Source: Clostridia bacterium
Lineage (GTDB): Bacteria > Bacillota > Clostridia > Christensenellales > CAG-138
Direction: 5' to 3'
NCBI GenBank assembly: GCA_017509785.1
Contig: JAFWOT010000002.1
Location: 62,001 to 126,000 of the forward strand
DNA: 64,000 nt
In this document: positions 6,601 to 14,501 of the stretch, piece after piece
Numbering within the stretch: the stretch's first letter is position 1
Layout of the letters: each line of letters starts with the position of its first letter
Translations under genes and position numbers: made by a program
The notes under the pieces: generated by a model
Told to the model about the DNA's origin: nothing
The model's database searches: none
What the model saw: the letters and a program-made list of their open reading frames with translations, nothing else

Positions 6601-9369
6601 TTACTCGACGGGGATCCAGTCCGCGTGAGCCAGCGGAAGCATGAAGTAGGGATCGTCGAATATTATCGGCGCTATTATCTCGAGAACGTCGCCGCGCTCC
6701 GTTATCCAAACGCCGTGCTTTTCCTCATCGTCCGAACATATCATCCACACGCCGTCCTCTTCCGCAAGGCCGGTGTAAAAGCGGGTGTTCGAGATGATAT
6801 CGTTGACGAGCGCCTCGGCGTCGTCCGCTCCGAGCCCCCTGTGCCAGATCAGCACGAAGCGGTTGGGGTCGTTTTCGTCTGCGTCCCATACGTCTATGTC
6901 GACGCAGTCGTATTCGATCTCGATCGTATCCGCCGTGACGGTGACGCTCTTGAAGCGCCCCTTGGCGGAGGTCTGCGCGTTATGGAGCAAATAGTAACCG
7001 TCAAGCCCGTAATATACGCTGTCGGGATCACCGCGGCCCTCGCGCAGGGCGGCGGTGAACGCATCGAGATCGGTGTAGCGCACTTCTTCTTGGGTTTCGG
7101 GCTCCGGCGTTTCTTCGTATGACGGCGTTGCAGCGGGCTCATCAAGGGATACCCATGTAGCATACGGCCAGGTTGCAATATTGCTGTCCATAATGAACGG
7201 GAATCTGAACTCAAAAACCTCGCCGCTTTCGTTTACCCAAACATTTGCCATTTCGGGGCCCCAAGTCCAGACGACCCATACATCGTTAATGAGCCGGACG
7301 GCTTCAAAGGTTTCATATCCGGCGCCGATGCTTTCAGCCAATTCTTCCGCTTCGGCAGGATCGGCGTTCCTGTGCCATACGAACGTATAATCTCTGGTGT
7401 CGGTCTCACCGTTCGACATAGTGGAGGTACACACATATTCGTACTTCACCATATCGGCTGAGGCTGATATGGTGATAGGATCCCTATCGGGAACAAACCC
7501 TATGCAAGGAGTATAATACCCTTCGAGCCCATAAAACATGCTGTCGGGATCGCCGCGGCCCTCGCGAACTGCGGCGTCGAACTCTTCGAGGCTCGAGAAG
7601 ACCGCGGTCTCCGGGCGGGCGATCCACAGAGCGTATCCGTCGCAGCCCTTTGCCGTGCCGGTCAATTCGCCGTTCACGAAGGGCCTGTCGGAATACTGCA
7701 GGAGGATATCCACGGCAAGCCTGTCGGTCTCGCTCCAATCGAAGGTCCGCATGAATTCCATGAGCTCCGCGGCGTCCGCAAGCCGTATGGTCTCCGCCGT
7801 GTCGTTTTCGGCGACTCCGAAGACCTGTATCTCCATGAGCGTGCACGGGTAGTCTTCGGGCAGTACGAGCTCGATCTCACTGTCGGCGTAAAGCACGGGG
7901 AGCTCGTCGCTGATCTTCGGGAGCAGGCTGTAAAGGGGCATGCCGTCCGCCTGAAGTGCGGAGCCCTGTCCCGACTCGGGGTCGGACCCGTAATCGACGG
8001 TGGACCAGAGCATATGCCGGTAAGGCAATATCTCGTTCACAGCGCCGTTTTCGTCCGTCGCCATTATGACGAGCCCGCCGGCGGTCTCCGGCCCGACGAT
8101 CTCCGGCGTGGGCTCGGGCTCCGCTGAGACGGGTTCCCCGACGAACCCGGCGCGGCAGAGGGCCTTCACTTCCTCTTCGGTGAATTCGGGGCGCTCGAAA
8201 TCCCACGTGCGGCTGATGCAGAAGCAATCCTCGCCCTGGTGCCAGTAGAATCCGATCTCGCCGCCGTATCTGCCGGAGTATTCCCACTCCGTCATGAATA
8301 CGTCGCCGTACTGCGTGACACGGCTCAGGCTGCCTGCGGGATGCAGATAGTCCTCAAGCTCATCGGGCTTCGTGTCGCGCAGATAGGAGAACTTCAAGCC
8401 TTCGAAACTATGATTGAGGATCTTGCCGTAAGCGAGGAAGACCTCCGAATCGTCCACCTCCATTACGGAGATCGCGTCCCTGTCTGCGGGGGGATCGTAA
8501 AGCGCCCAATACCCGTTTAGGCCGTAAAGCGCGCTCGTTTCGGGAATATTGCCCGATATCGCGTCGAAGAACGATTTTTCGGTATGGAACATGAACCTGC
8601 TGTCCGGCTTCGGCGCGGCGGGAAGTATTTCGCGCACGGCGGAGCAATAGTCGATTATCGTCTCTTCCTCATAATAGGGGGGTACGTTGAGCTCCAGCAC
8701 GTGCCCGTCCTGCTCCCAGCACGCTGTTTTATACAGCCAGCGGTCAATAATGTAAACGTCCTTGGATCCGGTATCGATCTCGGTATATTCGACGCCGGGC
8801 AGGTCGATCCTCTTCGAGGGATCCTTATAGAAGCCCATGCTGAAATTGTTTTCGATATTCAGCTCGTAATGCACCCAAACCATATCGGGATCCGCCTCGA
8901 TGTATTGGAATTCCGCTTCATCCGGAAGCTTTTCGGGCACGTAATAGTACGAGAGCCCGTAAAGCACGTCTTTCGGATCGTCATGCGGGCCGCCGAGGAT
9001 CCACTCCTCAAGCTCCTCCTGCGAATAGAAGACCTGCCTGTCGCCGTAAGTCGGGACCTGCGTGGCCTCTGGCACGGCGTCGCTCGGGGAAGAGGTATTC
9101 GCCCACTTCGGCCGGAATACGGGCTGCTCGGCCGCGGGCTGCTCGGTCGCGGGCTGATCGCCCGCGGGCCCGCCGATCTGCCTTGAGGCGGAGGTGTGCA
9201 GGATCGCCGCGACGGTCCCCAGCACGAAGACCGCGGCCAGCACCGAGGCGACCGCCTCGATCCAGCGGAAGCGGCGGCGGCGCGGCTTTGCCGCCTCCGT
9301 CACGAGGCTGTCGTCGATATCGCCGAGAACGTCGGCGCTCTTCAATGATCTTTCGAATCTTTCATCCAT
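6601..9369 (-). CDS. Large membrane-anchored partner of an ECF sigma factor, 922 aa with four repeats
   Basis: The start overlaps the upstream sigma gene by 8 nt, with AAAGGAGG before ATG 9369. The cytoplasmic N terminus carries [11 protein letters not shown] (about 17-27), matching IDEDLVDEAA in the partner protein at 11822-12751. One membrane segment follows (about 36-58), then a long extracytoplasmic region. That region holds four copies of a motif like [23 protein letters not shown] (near 115, 260, 590 and 760); copies three and four are most alike. Between copies two and three is an unrelated 150-aa segment. Likely an anti-sigma or sensor protein by position; the repeat domain is not recognised. 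Confidence 0.8.
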   Translation of the reverse strand: MDERFERSLKSADVLGDIDDSLVTEAAKPRRRRFRWIEAVASVLAAVFVLGTVAAILHTSASRQIGGPAGDQPATEQPAAEQPVFRPKWANTSSPSDAVPEATQVPTYGDRQVFYSQEELEEWILGGPHDDPKDVLYGLSYYYVPEKLPDEAEFQYIEADPDMVWVHYELNIENNFSMGFYKDPSKRIDLPGVEYTEIDTGSKDVYIIDRWLYKTACWEQDGHVLELNVPPYYEEETIIDYCSAVREILPAAPKPDSRFMFHTEKSFFDAISGNIPETSALYGLNGYWALYDPPADRDAISVMEVDDSEVFLAYGKILNHSFEGLKFSYLRDTKPDELEDYLHPAGSLSRVTQYGDVFMTEWEYSGRYGGEIGFYWHQGEDCFCISRTWDFERPEFTEEEVKALCRAGFVGEPVSAEPEPTPEIVGPETAGGLVIMATDENGAVNEILPYRHMLWSTVDYGSDPESGQGSALQADGMPLYSLLPKISDELPVLYADSEIELVLPEDYPCTLMEIQVFGVAENDTAETIRLADAAELMEFMRTFDWSETDRLAVDILLQYSDRPFVNGELTGTAKGCDGYALWIARPETAVFSSLEEFDAAVREGRGDPDSMFYGLEGYYTPCIGFVPDRDPITISASADMVKYEYVCTSTMSNGETDTRDYTFVWHRNADPAEAEELAESIGAGYETFEAVRLINDVWVVWTWGPEMANVWVNESGEVFEFRFPFIMDSNIATWPYATWVSLDEPAATPSYEETPEPETQEEVRYTDLDAFTAALREGRGDPDSVYYGLDGYYLLHNAQTSAKGRFKSVTVTADTIEIEYDCVDIDVWDADENDPNRFVLIWHRGLGADDAEALVNDIISNTRFYTGLAEEDGVWMICSDDEEKHGVWITERGDVLEIIAPIIFDDPYFMLPLAHADWIPVE

Positions 9370-9898
9370 CGAATATGCCCTCCTTTATTAGGTAGGTCCT
9401 GAGTTGATCCCTCATCCTGAACAGGAGCGAGGTCACCTTGCTCTCCGAAACGGAGAATTCCCCCGCGATGTCCTTGATCGGGTAAAAATACCAGTAACGG
9501 CGAATGAACATATCGCGCTTATACGGGGGCTGCTTCTTCAAAAACCGGCTTATGAGCTCCGCCGTGCCGAGGCTGTCCGCTTCCGGTGCGGGGAGCGTGC
9601 TCTCGATCTCCGAAAGGGGGATCTCCAGCCCCTGCTTCGGCTTTAACGTGCGGGCCCGCATGAGCGCCTCGTTGCGCGCGGCTTTGGCGGCGTAGGCCTT
9701 GAGGTCGCCGGGCTGAGCCGGAGGTATCGCCGACCAGAGACGGAACATGACGCCGTTAAGGCACTCCTCCACGTCCCGCGGATCCTCCAGGACGTTGGAG
9801 ATGATGCTTCGGCACAGGCCGCCGTATTTCTCGAAGAGAAGCTCTGCGGCCCTCTCGTCCCTCCTGTTCAAAAGCCCGAGTATCTCGCTGTCCTCCAT
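9362..9898 (-). CDS. RNA polymerase sigma factor, ECF type (pair 1)
   Basis: 178 aa. Region 2: EKYGGLCRSIISNVLEDPRDVEECLNGVMFRLW (about 24-56). Region 4: YKRDMFIRRYWYFYPIKDIAGEFSVSESKVTSLLFRMRDQLR, a helix-turn-helix that recognises the -35. The charged linker LKPKQGLEIPLSEIES joins them. AAAGGAG precedes the ATG by 5 nt. It is coupled to the membrane protein at 6601-9369, its likely anti-sigma. A 12-bp AAAATATATTTT palindrome lies about 105 bp upstream (10003-10014), as for the other two sigma genes here. Confidence 0.9.
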   Translation of the reverse strand: MEDSEILGLLNRRDERAAELLFEKYGGLCRSIISNVLEDPRDVEECLNGVMFRLWSAIPPAQPGDLKAYAAKAARNEALMRARTLKPKQGLEIPLSEIESTLPAPEADSLGTAELISRFLKKQPPYKRDMFIRRYWYFYPIKDIAGEFSVSESKVTSLLFRMRDQLRTYLIKEGIFDG

Positions 9899-9977
9899 GG
9901 AGCTCCTTTCTTCGCGCGGGCGCGTTCTCCCGAAAAGCGCGTTCGTCGTTTCGCTTTCATATTCTAAGATGCAAAGA

Positions 9978-9998
9978 GCCCCGCATCCGTTGCGGGGC
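9978..9998 (-). terminator. Probable terminator of the response-regulator gene
   Basis: 8-bp stem GCCCCGCA/TGCGGGGC (9978-9998) 15 nt after the response-regulator stop, with a short TCTTTG tail on the minus strand. The tail is weak, so some readthrough into the sigma gene is possible. Confidence 0.6.
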
Positions 9999-10002
9999 GG
10001 TC

Positions 10003-10014
10003 AAAATATATTTT
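10003..10014. promoter_or_regulatory. Palindromic AT box upstream of ECF sigma gene 1
   Basis: Exact palindrome AAAATATATTTT, 105 bp before the sigma start at 9898, overlapping the response-regulator stop codon. The same 12-mer occurs upstream of the other two ECF sigma genes (13385, 52578) and inside the palindrome at 20190. A shared operator is inferred. Confidence 0.5.
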
Positions 10015-10681
10015 AATCCATCCTGTAGCCGACGTTCCTTACCGTGGTTATGCATCTGCCGCTCTCGCCGAGCTTCTGCCGCAGGGTCTTTATATGCATG
10101 TCGACGGTGCGGGTCTCCCCCGCGAAATCGTAGCCCCAGACGGTGTTTATCAGCTTCTCGCGGCTCTGGACGGCGCCCTTGTTGCTCATGAGGGCGAAGA
10201 GCAGCTCGTATTCCTTGAAGGTCAGCTCCAGCTCCTGCCCGTCGACGCTCACGGTGCGTTTGTCGCAGTCCATTATGATGTTCCCGACGATGAGCTTATC
10301 GTGCGCCGCCTCGCGCACGCGGCTCCTGCGCAGGAGCGCCTTCACGCGGGAGACGAGCTCCATCACGCCGAAGGGCTTCGTCAGGTAATCGTCCGCTCCC
10401 TGGTCGAGCCCGCGGACCTTGTCTATCTCGCTCGTCTTGGCGGTGACCATTATGACCGGCACGCTCTCGAGCCGCGCGTCCGCCCTCAGGCGGGAGAGTA
10501 TCTCCAGCCCGTCCTCCCCGGGGAGCATTATGTCGAGCATTACGAGCTCGGGGATATCGTCCCACATCTTCTCGAAAAGCTCCCTGCCCGTCTCGCAGGC
10601 GATCACATCGAACCCGCTCGAGGTGAGCGCGTACCGCTCCATCTCGCGGATGTCGGCGTCGTCTTCAACTATGTAGATCAT
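10013..10681 (-). CDS. OmpR/PhoB-family response regulator (orphan)
   Basis: 222 aa. Receiver domain 1-118 with acidic pocket EDD (6-8), phospho-acceptor Asp50 (VMLDIMLPGEDG), Thr80 and Lys102 (TKPFG). The C-terminal winged helix (about 128-222) has ELTFKEYELLFALMSNKG and TVDMHIKTLRQKLG, which bind tandem DNA repeats. No sensor kinase lies in the window beside it, so its partner is encoded elsewhere. It has a strong promoter of its own (10714-10742) and AAAGGAG 10 nt before the ATG. It is divergent from the YwaF-like gene. Confidence 0.93.
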   Translation of the reverse strand: MIYIVEDDADIREMERYALTSSGFDVIACETGRELFEKMWDDIPELVMLDIMLPGEDGLEILSRLRADARLESVPVIMVTAKTSEIDKVRGLDQGADDYLTKPFGVMELVSRVKALLRRSRVREAAHDKLIVGNIIMDCDKRTVSVDGQELELTFKEYELLFALMSNKGAVQSREKLINTVWGYDFAGETRTVDMHIKTLRQKLGESGRCITTVRNVGYRMD

Positions 10682-10713
10682 TTGCGGAAACTCCTTTGCT
10701 TATTTACAAGGGA

Positions 10714-10742
10714 ATTATACCGCATTCCGGGGGATTTGTAAA
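10714..10742 (-). promoter_or_regulatory. Promoter of the response-regulator gene
   Basis: Minus strand TTTACA (10737-10742), 17-nt spacer, TATAAT (10714-10719); five of six and six of six matches. Start of transcription near 10707, giving a short leader. Confidence 0.85.
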
Positions 10743-10807
10743 ATGCCGGGGCCGCGTTTCGGGTAAAATCTGTGTAAAATCCGGCGCGGGCTTTCGTATT
10801 TATCCCC

Positions 10808-10836
10808 TTTTCATAACGCGATCCATGCGGTATAAT
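10808..10836 (+). promoter_or_regulatory. Promoter of the YwaF-like gene
   Basis: TTTTCA (10808-10813), 17-nt spacer, TATAAT (10831-10836), 33 nt before the ATG at 10870. Confidence 0.75.
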
Positions 10837-10869
10837 GGGGTATCAACCGAAAGGAAACGACCGACCGCA

Positions 10870-11670
10870 ATGTATGAATTTTTAAATTTGATCGATTCAA
10901 AAATGGAGACCCCGGCGCCGTACGGGGTCTTCCATCTCTGCGCGTTTGGGCTCGTCATAATGGGGAGCGTGCTGCTCTGCGTATTCTGCAGGGACGTGAA
11001 GGACGGCCCGTTCCGCCGCATCTGCCTCGCCTTCTGGGCGGTGCTCGTGCTCTTCGAGACGTATAAGCAGATCAATTTCTCGTTCAACTATAACGGCGGC
11101 GCCCCCTATTGGGATTATCAGTGGTACGCGTTCCCGTTCCAGCTCTGCTCCGCGCCGATATACGTGCTGCCGCTCATATTCCTCACCAAGGAGGGCTCCC
11201 GGGTGCGTACGGCTGCCGTCGCGTTCATGGCGACTTACGTGCTCTTTGCGGGCGCGGCCGTGATGTTCTATCCGGTGAGCGTGTTCATAAGCACTATCGG
11301 CATCAATATCCAGACTATGGTCTGGCACGGCTCGCAGGTGATGCTCGGGACGTTCTTCCTCGCAAGATACCGCCGTGAGCTTAACGCGAGGTTCTTCCGC
11401 CGCGGCGCGGGGTTGTTCCTCATCATGACGAGCACGGCGCTGGCGCTCGATCTGATAGTCCCGAACTTCACCGACGAAACCTTCAATATGTACTTCATCT
11501 CGCCCAAATTCCCGTCGACCCTGCCGATACTCTCCATGCTCTACGGCGAGGAGCCCGTCGTGCCGTGGGTCGTGTTCTTCGCGATATACCTCGTCGGCTT
11601 CACGCTCGCCGCGCTTTTGACGTTCATCCTCGGAAGGGCGCTCGCAAGAGCGGGGAGAAAGACCGCATAA
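10870..11670 (+). CDS. YwaF-like (TIGR02206-type) integral membrane protein
   Basis: 266 aa starting MYEFLNLIDSKMETPAPYGVFHLCAFG. The open frame reaches 10696, but the promoter at 10808-10836 lies inside that extension, so ATG 10870 (GAAAGGAAA upstream) is used. About six to seven membrane segments; conserved-looking FNYNGGAPYWDYQWYAFPFQLCSAPIYVLP and MVWHGSQVMLG match the TIGR02206 family, whose function is unknown. Divergent from the response regulator, so the two may be co-regulated. It ends with a terminator formed by a repeat (11682-11716). Confidence 0.8.
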   Translation: MYEFLNLIDSKMETPAPYGVFHLCAFGLVIMGSVLLCVFCRDVKDGPFRRICLAFWAVLVLFETYKQINFSFNYNGGAPYWDYQWYAFPFQLCSAPIYVLPLIFLTKEGSRVRTAAVAFMATYVLFAGAAVMFYPVSVFISTIGINIQTMVWHGSQVMLGTFFLARYRRELNARFFRRGAGLFLIMTSTALALDLIVPNFTDETFNMYFISPKFPSTLPILSMLYGEEPVVPWVVFFAIYLVGFTLAALLTFILGRALARAGRKTA

Positions 11671-11681
11671 AAGCGGAAAAA

Positions 11682-11762
11682 GATGACAAGGGGACGGTTC
11701 TCTTGTCATCTTTTTTCTTCTTCCGGCTGTCGTCGGATGACAGGAGAACCGTCCCCCTGTCA
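11682..11762. repeat. Paired inverted palindromes (BIME/REP-like); first half is the terminator
   Basis: Two inverted copies of GGGGACGGTTCTC-TTGTC (11684-11707 and 11739-11762), each itself a hairpin: GATGACAAG/CTTGTCATC (11682-11710, followed by TTTTTT) and TGACAGG/CCTGTCA (11738-11762). The first hairpin plus T tract should terminate the YwaF-like gene. The ACGGTTCTC core resembles palindromic repeats common in other bacterial genomes, sometimes beside IS200-like transposases; none is present here. Confidence 0.85.
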
Positions 11763-11821
11763 CATATCTTAATGGAAGATAGCCGGAGTTGCCTTCCATG
11801 TAAGATACTATGACGAATACA

Positions 11822-12751
11822 TTAATACGTCCCTGAAGCAAACAAATATTCGTTAGAAAAATACAGTTTATACGCCAGCTCGGGATCAGCCGGGAAACAC
11901 TCGATCTGCTCCTTTGTCAGCAGTGCGCTGCAATGCCAACTATTACCATCGTATTCGATAGATCCTATGTCGATCCAAAGACCATTTGCTTCAAGCCTTT
12001 CTGCCTCGGCGACGACAGCTCTTCGCATCTCGTCGGATCTGTTAATAATGTCGGTCAGGCCTTCCCTAACATAATATCGAGCTTTCTCAACTTTTTTAAT
12101 GGCTTCTCTGTATTCCTCTGCTTTTGACTGCGGAATGCTGCCGGATATTTCGGATAAGTATCTTTCCGTAAAACCTTCAAGTCCTCGGGTTTCCCAAAGA
12201 TTGGCCTCCTCGGGAGTAAAATTCCGGCCGTTCTCCTCGAGCCATACAAGTTCGCCTTCAATAAACTCGACATATGCCGGATCGCTTTCCGCCTGCACGC
12301 ACTCCTTCTGATACTTTTTGGCGAGCTGATCGATCTCTGCGGAGCCGATGTAGAGAAACACGATTTTAACATCGAATAAACAGTTTGAAGTCTCCTCGCT
12401 AGATAGCGCTTCGGGAAGGGTCCCCATTAACCTCACTGTGCCTTTATCCTGAACCGAATTGAGTGAAGGGCAATCTTCGCCGCTGCCGTTCACTATCCTC
12501 ATCGAGCTAATATCCGGCGTAGGGACGGGAGTCTCCGCCGCCTCCGTCGGCAGGGCCGCGCTCTGTTCCGGCGCGGGCTTATTTACCAGCTTCGTCGCCG
12601 CGAATATCGCGCCGCCCAGAATCAGCACCGCCGCCGCCGCGAGCAGCCGGGGGATAAAGCTCCTGTCCGCGAAGCGGTACTCCGCCGCCTCGTCGACAAG
12701 GTCCTCGTCTATCGAATCGATAGCTTTGAAAAGAGTCTCCTTATCTATCAT
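11822..12751 (-). CDS. Membrane-anchored partner (putative anti-sigma) of ECF sigma 2
   Basis: 309 aa. N-terminal cytoplasmic segment MIDKETLFKAIDSIDEDLVDEAAEYR shares the ID-DLV-EAA motif with the 922-aa partner of sigma 1. One membrane segment (about 33-54), then an extracytoplasmic domain of 250 aa, Glu/Ala-rich with heptad-like stretches around 120-220. Start and sigma stop overlap as ATGA (12748-12751). The extracytoplasmic domain is not recognised. A sigma-binding role for the N terminus is inferred from position and the shared motif. Confidence 0.78.
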   Translation of the reverse strand: MIDKETLFKAIDSIDEDLVDEAAEYRFADRSFIPRLLAAAAVLILGGAIFAATKLVNKPAPEQSAALPTEAAETPVPTPDISSMRIVNGSGEDCPSLNSVQDKGTVRLMGTLPEALSSEETSNCLFDVKIVFLYIGSAEIDQLAKKYQKECVQAESDPAYVEFIEGELVWLEENGRNFTPEEANLWETRGLEGFTERYLSEISGSIPQSKAEEYREAIKKVEKARYYVREGLTDIINRSDEMRRAVVAEAERLEANGLWIDIGSIEYDGNSWHCSALLTKEQIECFPADPELAYKLYFSNEYLFASGTY

Positions 12752-13305
12752 ATAAATTCGCCTTCGCTTTCAAGATATTTTTTGAGCCCGGCGCGGAGCT
12801 TCGACAGCCTTTTCGAGAGCCTTTTCGGGTGGATCCCCGTTCTTTTCGAGAGCTCCTCTATCGAGTCGCCGTACCGGTACCTCCGCACGAACAGCACTCT
12901 CCTCTCGGGCTCGAGGCTCCTCAGCCAACGGGATATCATCGCGGAAAGCTCGGCCGCGTCGATGCTGTCTTCGACACCCGCGGCGGAGGGTATGCATTCA
13001 TTCAGCTCGTCAAGCGATCCAATGCCGGCGAGACCCCTCTTCCTTGCCGCCTTCCTTCGGTGCGCGTCGAGCGCGGCGTGCTTCGTTATGCTCGCGAGAT
13101 ATGCCCGCACTGACTTCGGGTCTTCGGGGGGGATGCTGTTCCACGCTTTGAAAAGCGCGTCGTTCACCGCCTCCTCCGCGTCTTCGTTGTTCTTAAGGAT
13201 GTTTCTCGCGACGCTGAACATAAGCCCGCCGTATTGTTCCCGGGCGGCGGATATCGCACGCTCATCACGGCTGTTGAACAGCTCAATAAGCTCGGCGTCC
13301 TGCAT
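12748..13305 (-). CDS. RNA polymerase sigma factor, ECF type (pair 2)
   Basis: 185 aa. Region 2 includes EEAVNDALFKAWNSIPPEDPKSVRAYLASITKHAALDAHR; region 4 includes ERRVLFVRRYRYGDSIEELSKRTGIHPKRLSKRLSKLRAGLKKYL. It is similar in layout to sigma 1 (both begin with an LFNSRDERA or LLNRRDERA motif), suggesting paralogues. GGGAG lies 10 nt before ATG 13305. Coupled by a 4-nt overlap to its membrane partner. An AAAATATATTTT palindrome lies 80 bp upstream. Confidence 0.92.
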   Translation of the reverse strand: MQDAELIELFNSRDERAISAAREQYGGLMFSVARNILKNNEDAEEAVNDALFKAWNSIPPEDPKSVRAYLASITKHAALDAHRRKAARKRGLAGIGSLDELNECIPSAAGVEDSIDAAELSAMISRWLRSLEPERRVLFVRRYRYGDSIEELSKRTGIHPKRLSKRLSKLRAGLKKYLESEGEFI

Positions 13306-13384
13306 CGCTTCACATCTCCCTTCGGTTTTTAAAGGCCTTCACCAATTAAGACGGATTTTTCGGGGCGATATCCCCCCTGCTTCA

Positions 13385-13396
13385 AAAATATATTTT
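13385..13396. promoter_or_regulatory. Palindromic AT box upstream of ECF sigma gene 2
   Basis: Exact AAAATATATTTT, 80 bp before the sigma start at 13305 and just behind the terminator of the DUF1295 gene. On the sigma strand it reads GATAAAATATATTTTTGA, close to GATTAAAATATATTTTGA at the first sigma gene. Confidence 0.5.
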
Positions 13397-13398
13397 AT

Positions 13399-13424
13399 CA
13401 AAAAGGAGCGGCAGACGCCGCTCC
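13399..13424 (-). terminator. Terminator of the DUF1295 gene
   Basis: 8-bp stem GGAGCGGC/GCCGCTCC (13405-13424), then TTTTT on the minus strand, 14 nt after the stop. Confidence 0.88.
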
Positions 13425-13438
13425 TCCGAGGTCGTTTT

Positions 13439-14305
13439 TCATTTTTTCACGGTCTTCTTTATCGGCAGGAGCATCCTCGTCCTGCGCTTGTAATCGGCGT
13501 AGCCGCGCTTTTTCGACTGGCGATCATCCATCATGGGTATGCTGACGAACACGAACAGCAGCGTATTGAGGAGCGCCCCCGCGAGCAGGTACCATCTGTC
13601 GAGCAGCGCGAACACGGAGTACAGCCCGATCCCCCACCACATGAGTATCTCGCCGAGGTAGTTGGGGTGGCGGGAGTATTTCCACAGCCCCTTCCGCAGG
13701 AGGCTGCGGCTCCCTTGCGCGTGGTGGCGGTGCATTTGGATATCCGAAACGAGCTGCAGCACCGCCGCCCCTGCCGAAACGAGGAAGAATATCGCGCAGA
13801 TGGGGCGGAAGTAGGCCTCCTCCTTATAGAGGAACACGGCGGGCAGCGTGCAGGCGTAAACTATGAGCGTCGGCACGAGGTGTATCCCGAAGAAGTTGAC
13901 GAGCGGATAGAGCTTACCGCTCCTTTCGCGGAGCATGACGTAACGCCAATCCTCGTGCTTAAAGCCCCGGAACGAGTACGCCCAGTTCGCGGTGAGGCGC
14001 AGCCCCCAGAAGCACACGGCGGCGAGGGGCAGCAGGTTGACGAACCTCACCCCGTCGACGACGGAGAAGAGCACGAGTATGACCATCGGCTGAACGCTCC
14101 AGTAGGGATCGTAGACCGAGGCGTTTTTGAATATCAGGCTGAACGCGAAAACCACGACGGTCGACGCGATATCGGCGACGAGCAGGCTCAGCCAGAAGGG
14201 GAACGGCAGCGCGAGGTATAAAGCCGCCCCCGCGCACGCTGCGACAAGGTAGATGAGAGCCGCCGCGATAAAGCTCTTCACGCGGCTTTGTTTGATGCTT
14301 TCCAT
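13439..14305 (-). CDS. DUF1295 / steroid 5-alpha-reductase-like membrane protein
   Basis: 288 aa with about seven membrane segments. The C-terminal part carries RKGLWKYSRHPNYLGEILMWWGI (about 204-226), the RHPNY(L/F)GE motif of the DUF1295 family, related to isoprenylcysteine methyltransferases and steroid reductases; these bind a nucleotide cofactor near that motif. YDPYWSVQPM (about 66-75) is also typical. Substrate unknown. GGAGGC lies 5 nt before ATG 14305; single gene with its own promoter and terminator. Confidence 0.88.
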   Translation of the reverse strand: MESIKQSRVKSFIAAALIYLVAACAGAALYLALPFPFWLSLLVADIASTVVVFAFSLIFKNASVYDPYWSVQPMVILVLFSVVDGVRFVNLLPLAAVCFWGLRLTANWAYSFRGFKHEDWRYVMLRERSGKLYPLVNFFGIHLVPTLIVYACTLPAVFLYKEEAYFRPICAIFFLVSAGAAVLQLVSDIQMHRHHAQGSRSLLRKGLWKYSRHPNYLGEILMWWGIGLYSVFALLDRWYLLAGALLNTLLFVFVSIPMMDDRQSKKRGYADYKRRTRMLLPIKKTVKK

Positions 14306-14341
14306 GATGCCTCCGATGATGATAATAATGAAGCTGTACAG

Positions 14342-14370
14342 ATTATATCAGCTTTCGCCGAAAAAGTAAA
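14342..14370 (-). promoter_or_regulatory. Promoter of the DUF1295 gene
   Basis: Minus strand TTTACT (14365-14370), 17-nt spacer, TATAAT (14342-14347), 37 nt before the ATG. It is back to back with the ABC-transporter promoter. Confidence 0.8.
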
Positions 14371-14414
14371 TCGAAAAGACTCACGGGAAACGAACGGATT
14401 TTTCTCCGCCCAGG

Positions 14415-14443
14415 TAGACAAGCGCCGAAAAATGCGATATAAT
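14415..14443 (+). promoter_or_regulatory. Promoter of the ABC transporter operon
   Basis: TAGACA (14415-14420), 17-nt spacer, TATAAT (14438-14443). The leader of about 50 nt contains GGTGATTCACC and GGCC-type hairpins but nothing that resembles a purine riboswitch. Confidence 0.85.
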
Positions 14444-14501
14444 TTTAAGGTGATTCACCGGCCGGGGAAGGCCTTTACCGAATGTGAAGGAGGGGACGAT
14501 C

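Noticed and set aside
12782-14221. Long plus-strand ORF opposite sigma 2 and DUF1295
   Set aside because: Antisense shadow produced by strong GC bias at third positions; no SD and low-complexity translation.
14444-14501. Purine or other riboswitch before the nucleoside transporter
   Set aside because: The leader is only about 50 nt and lacks the conserved core of known purine aptamers.
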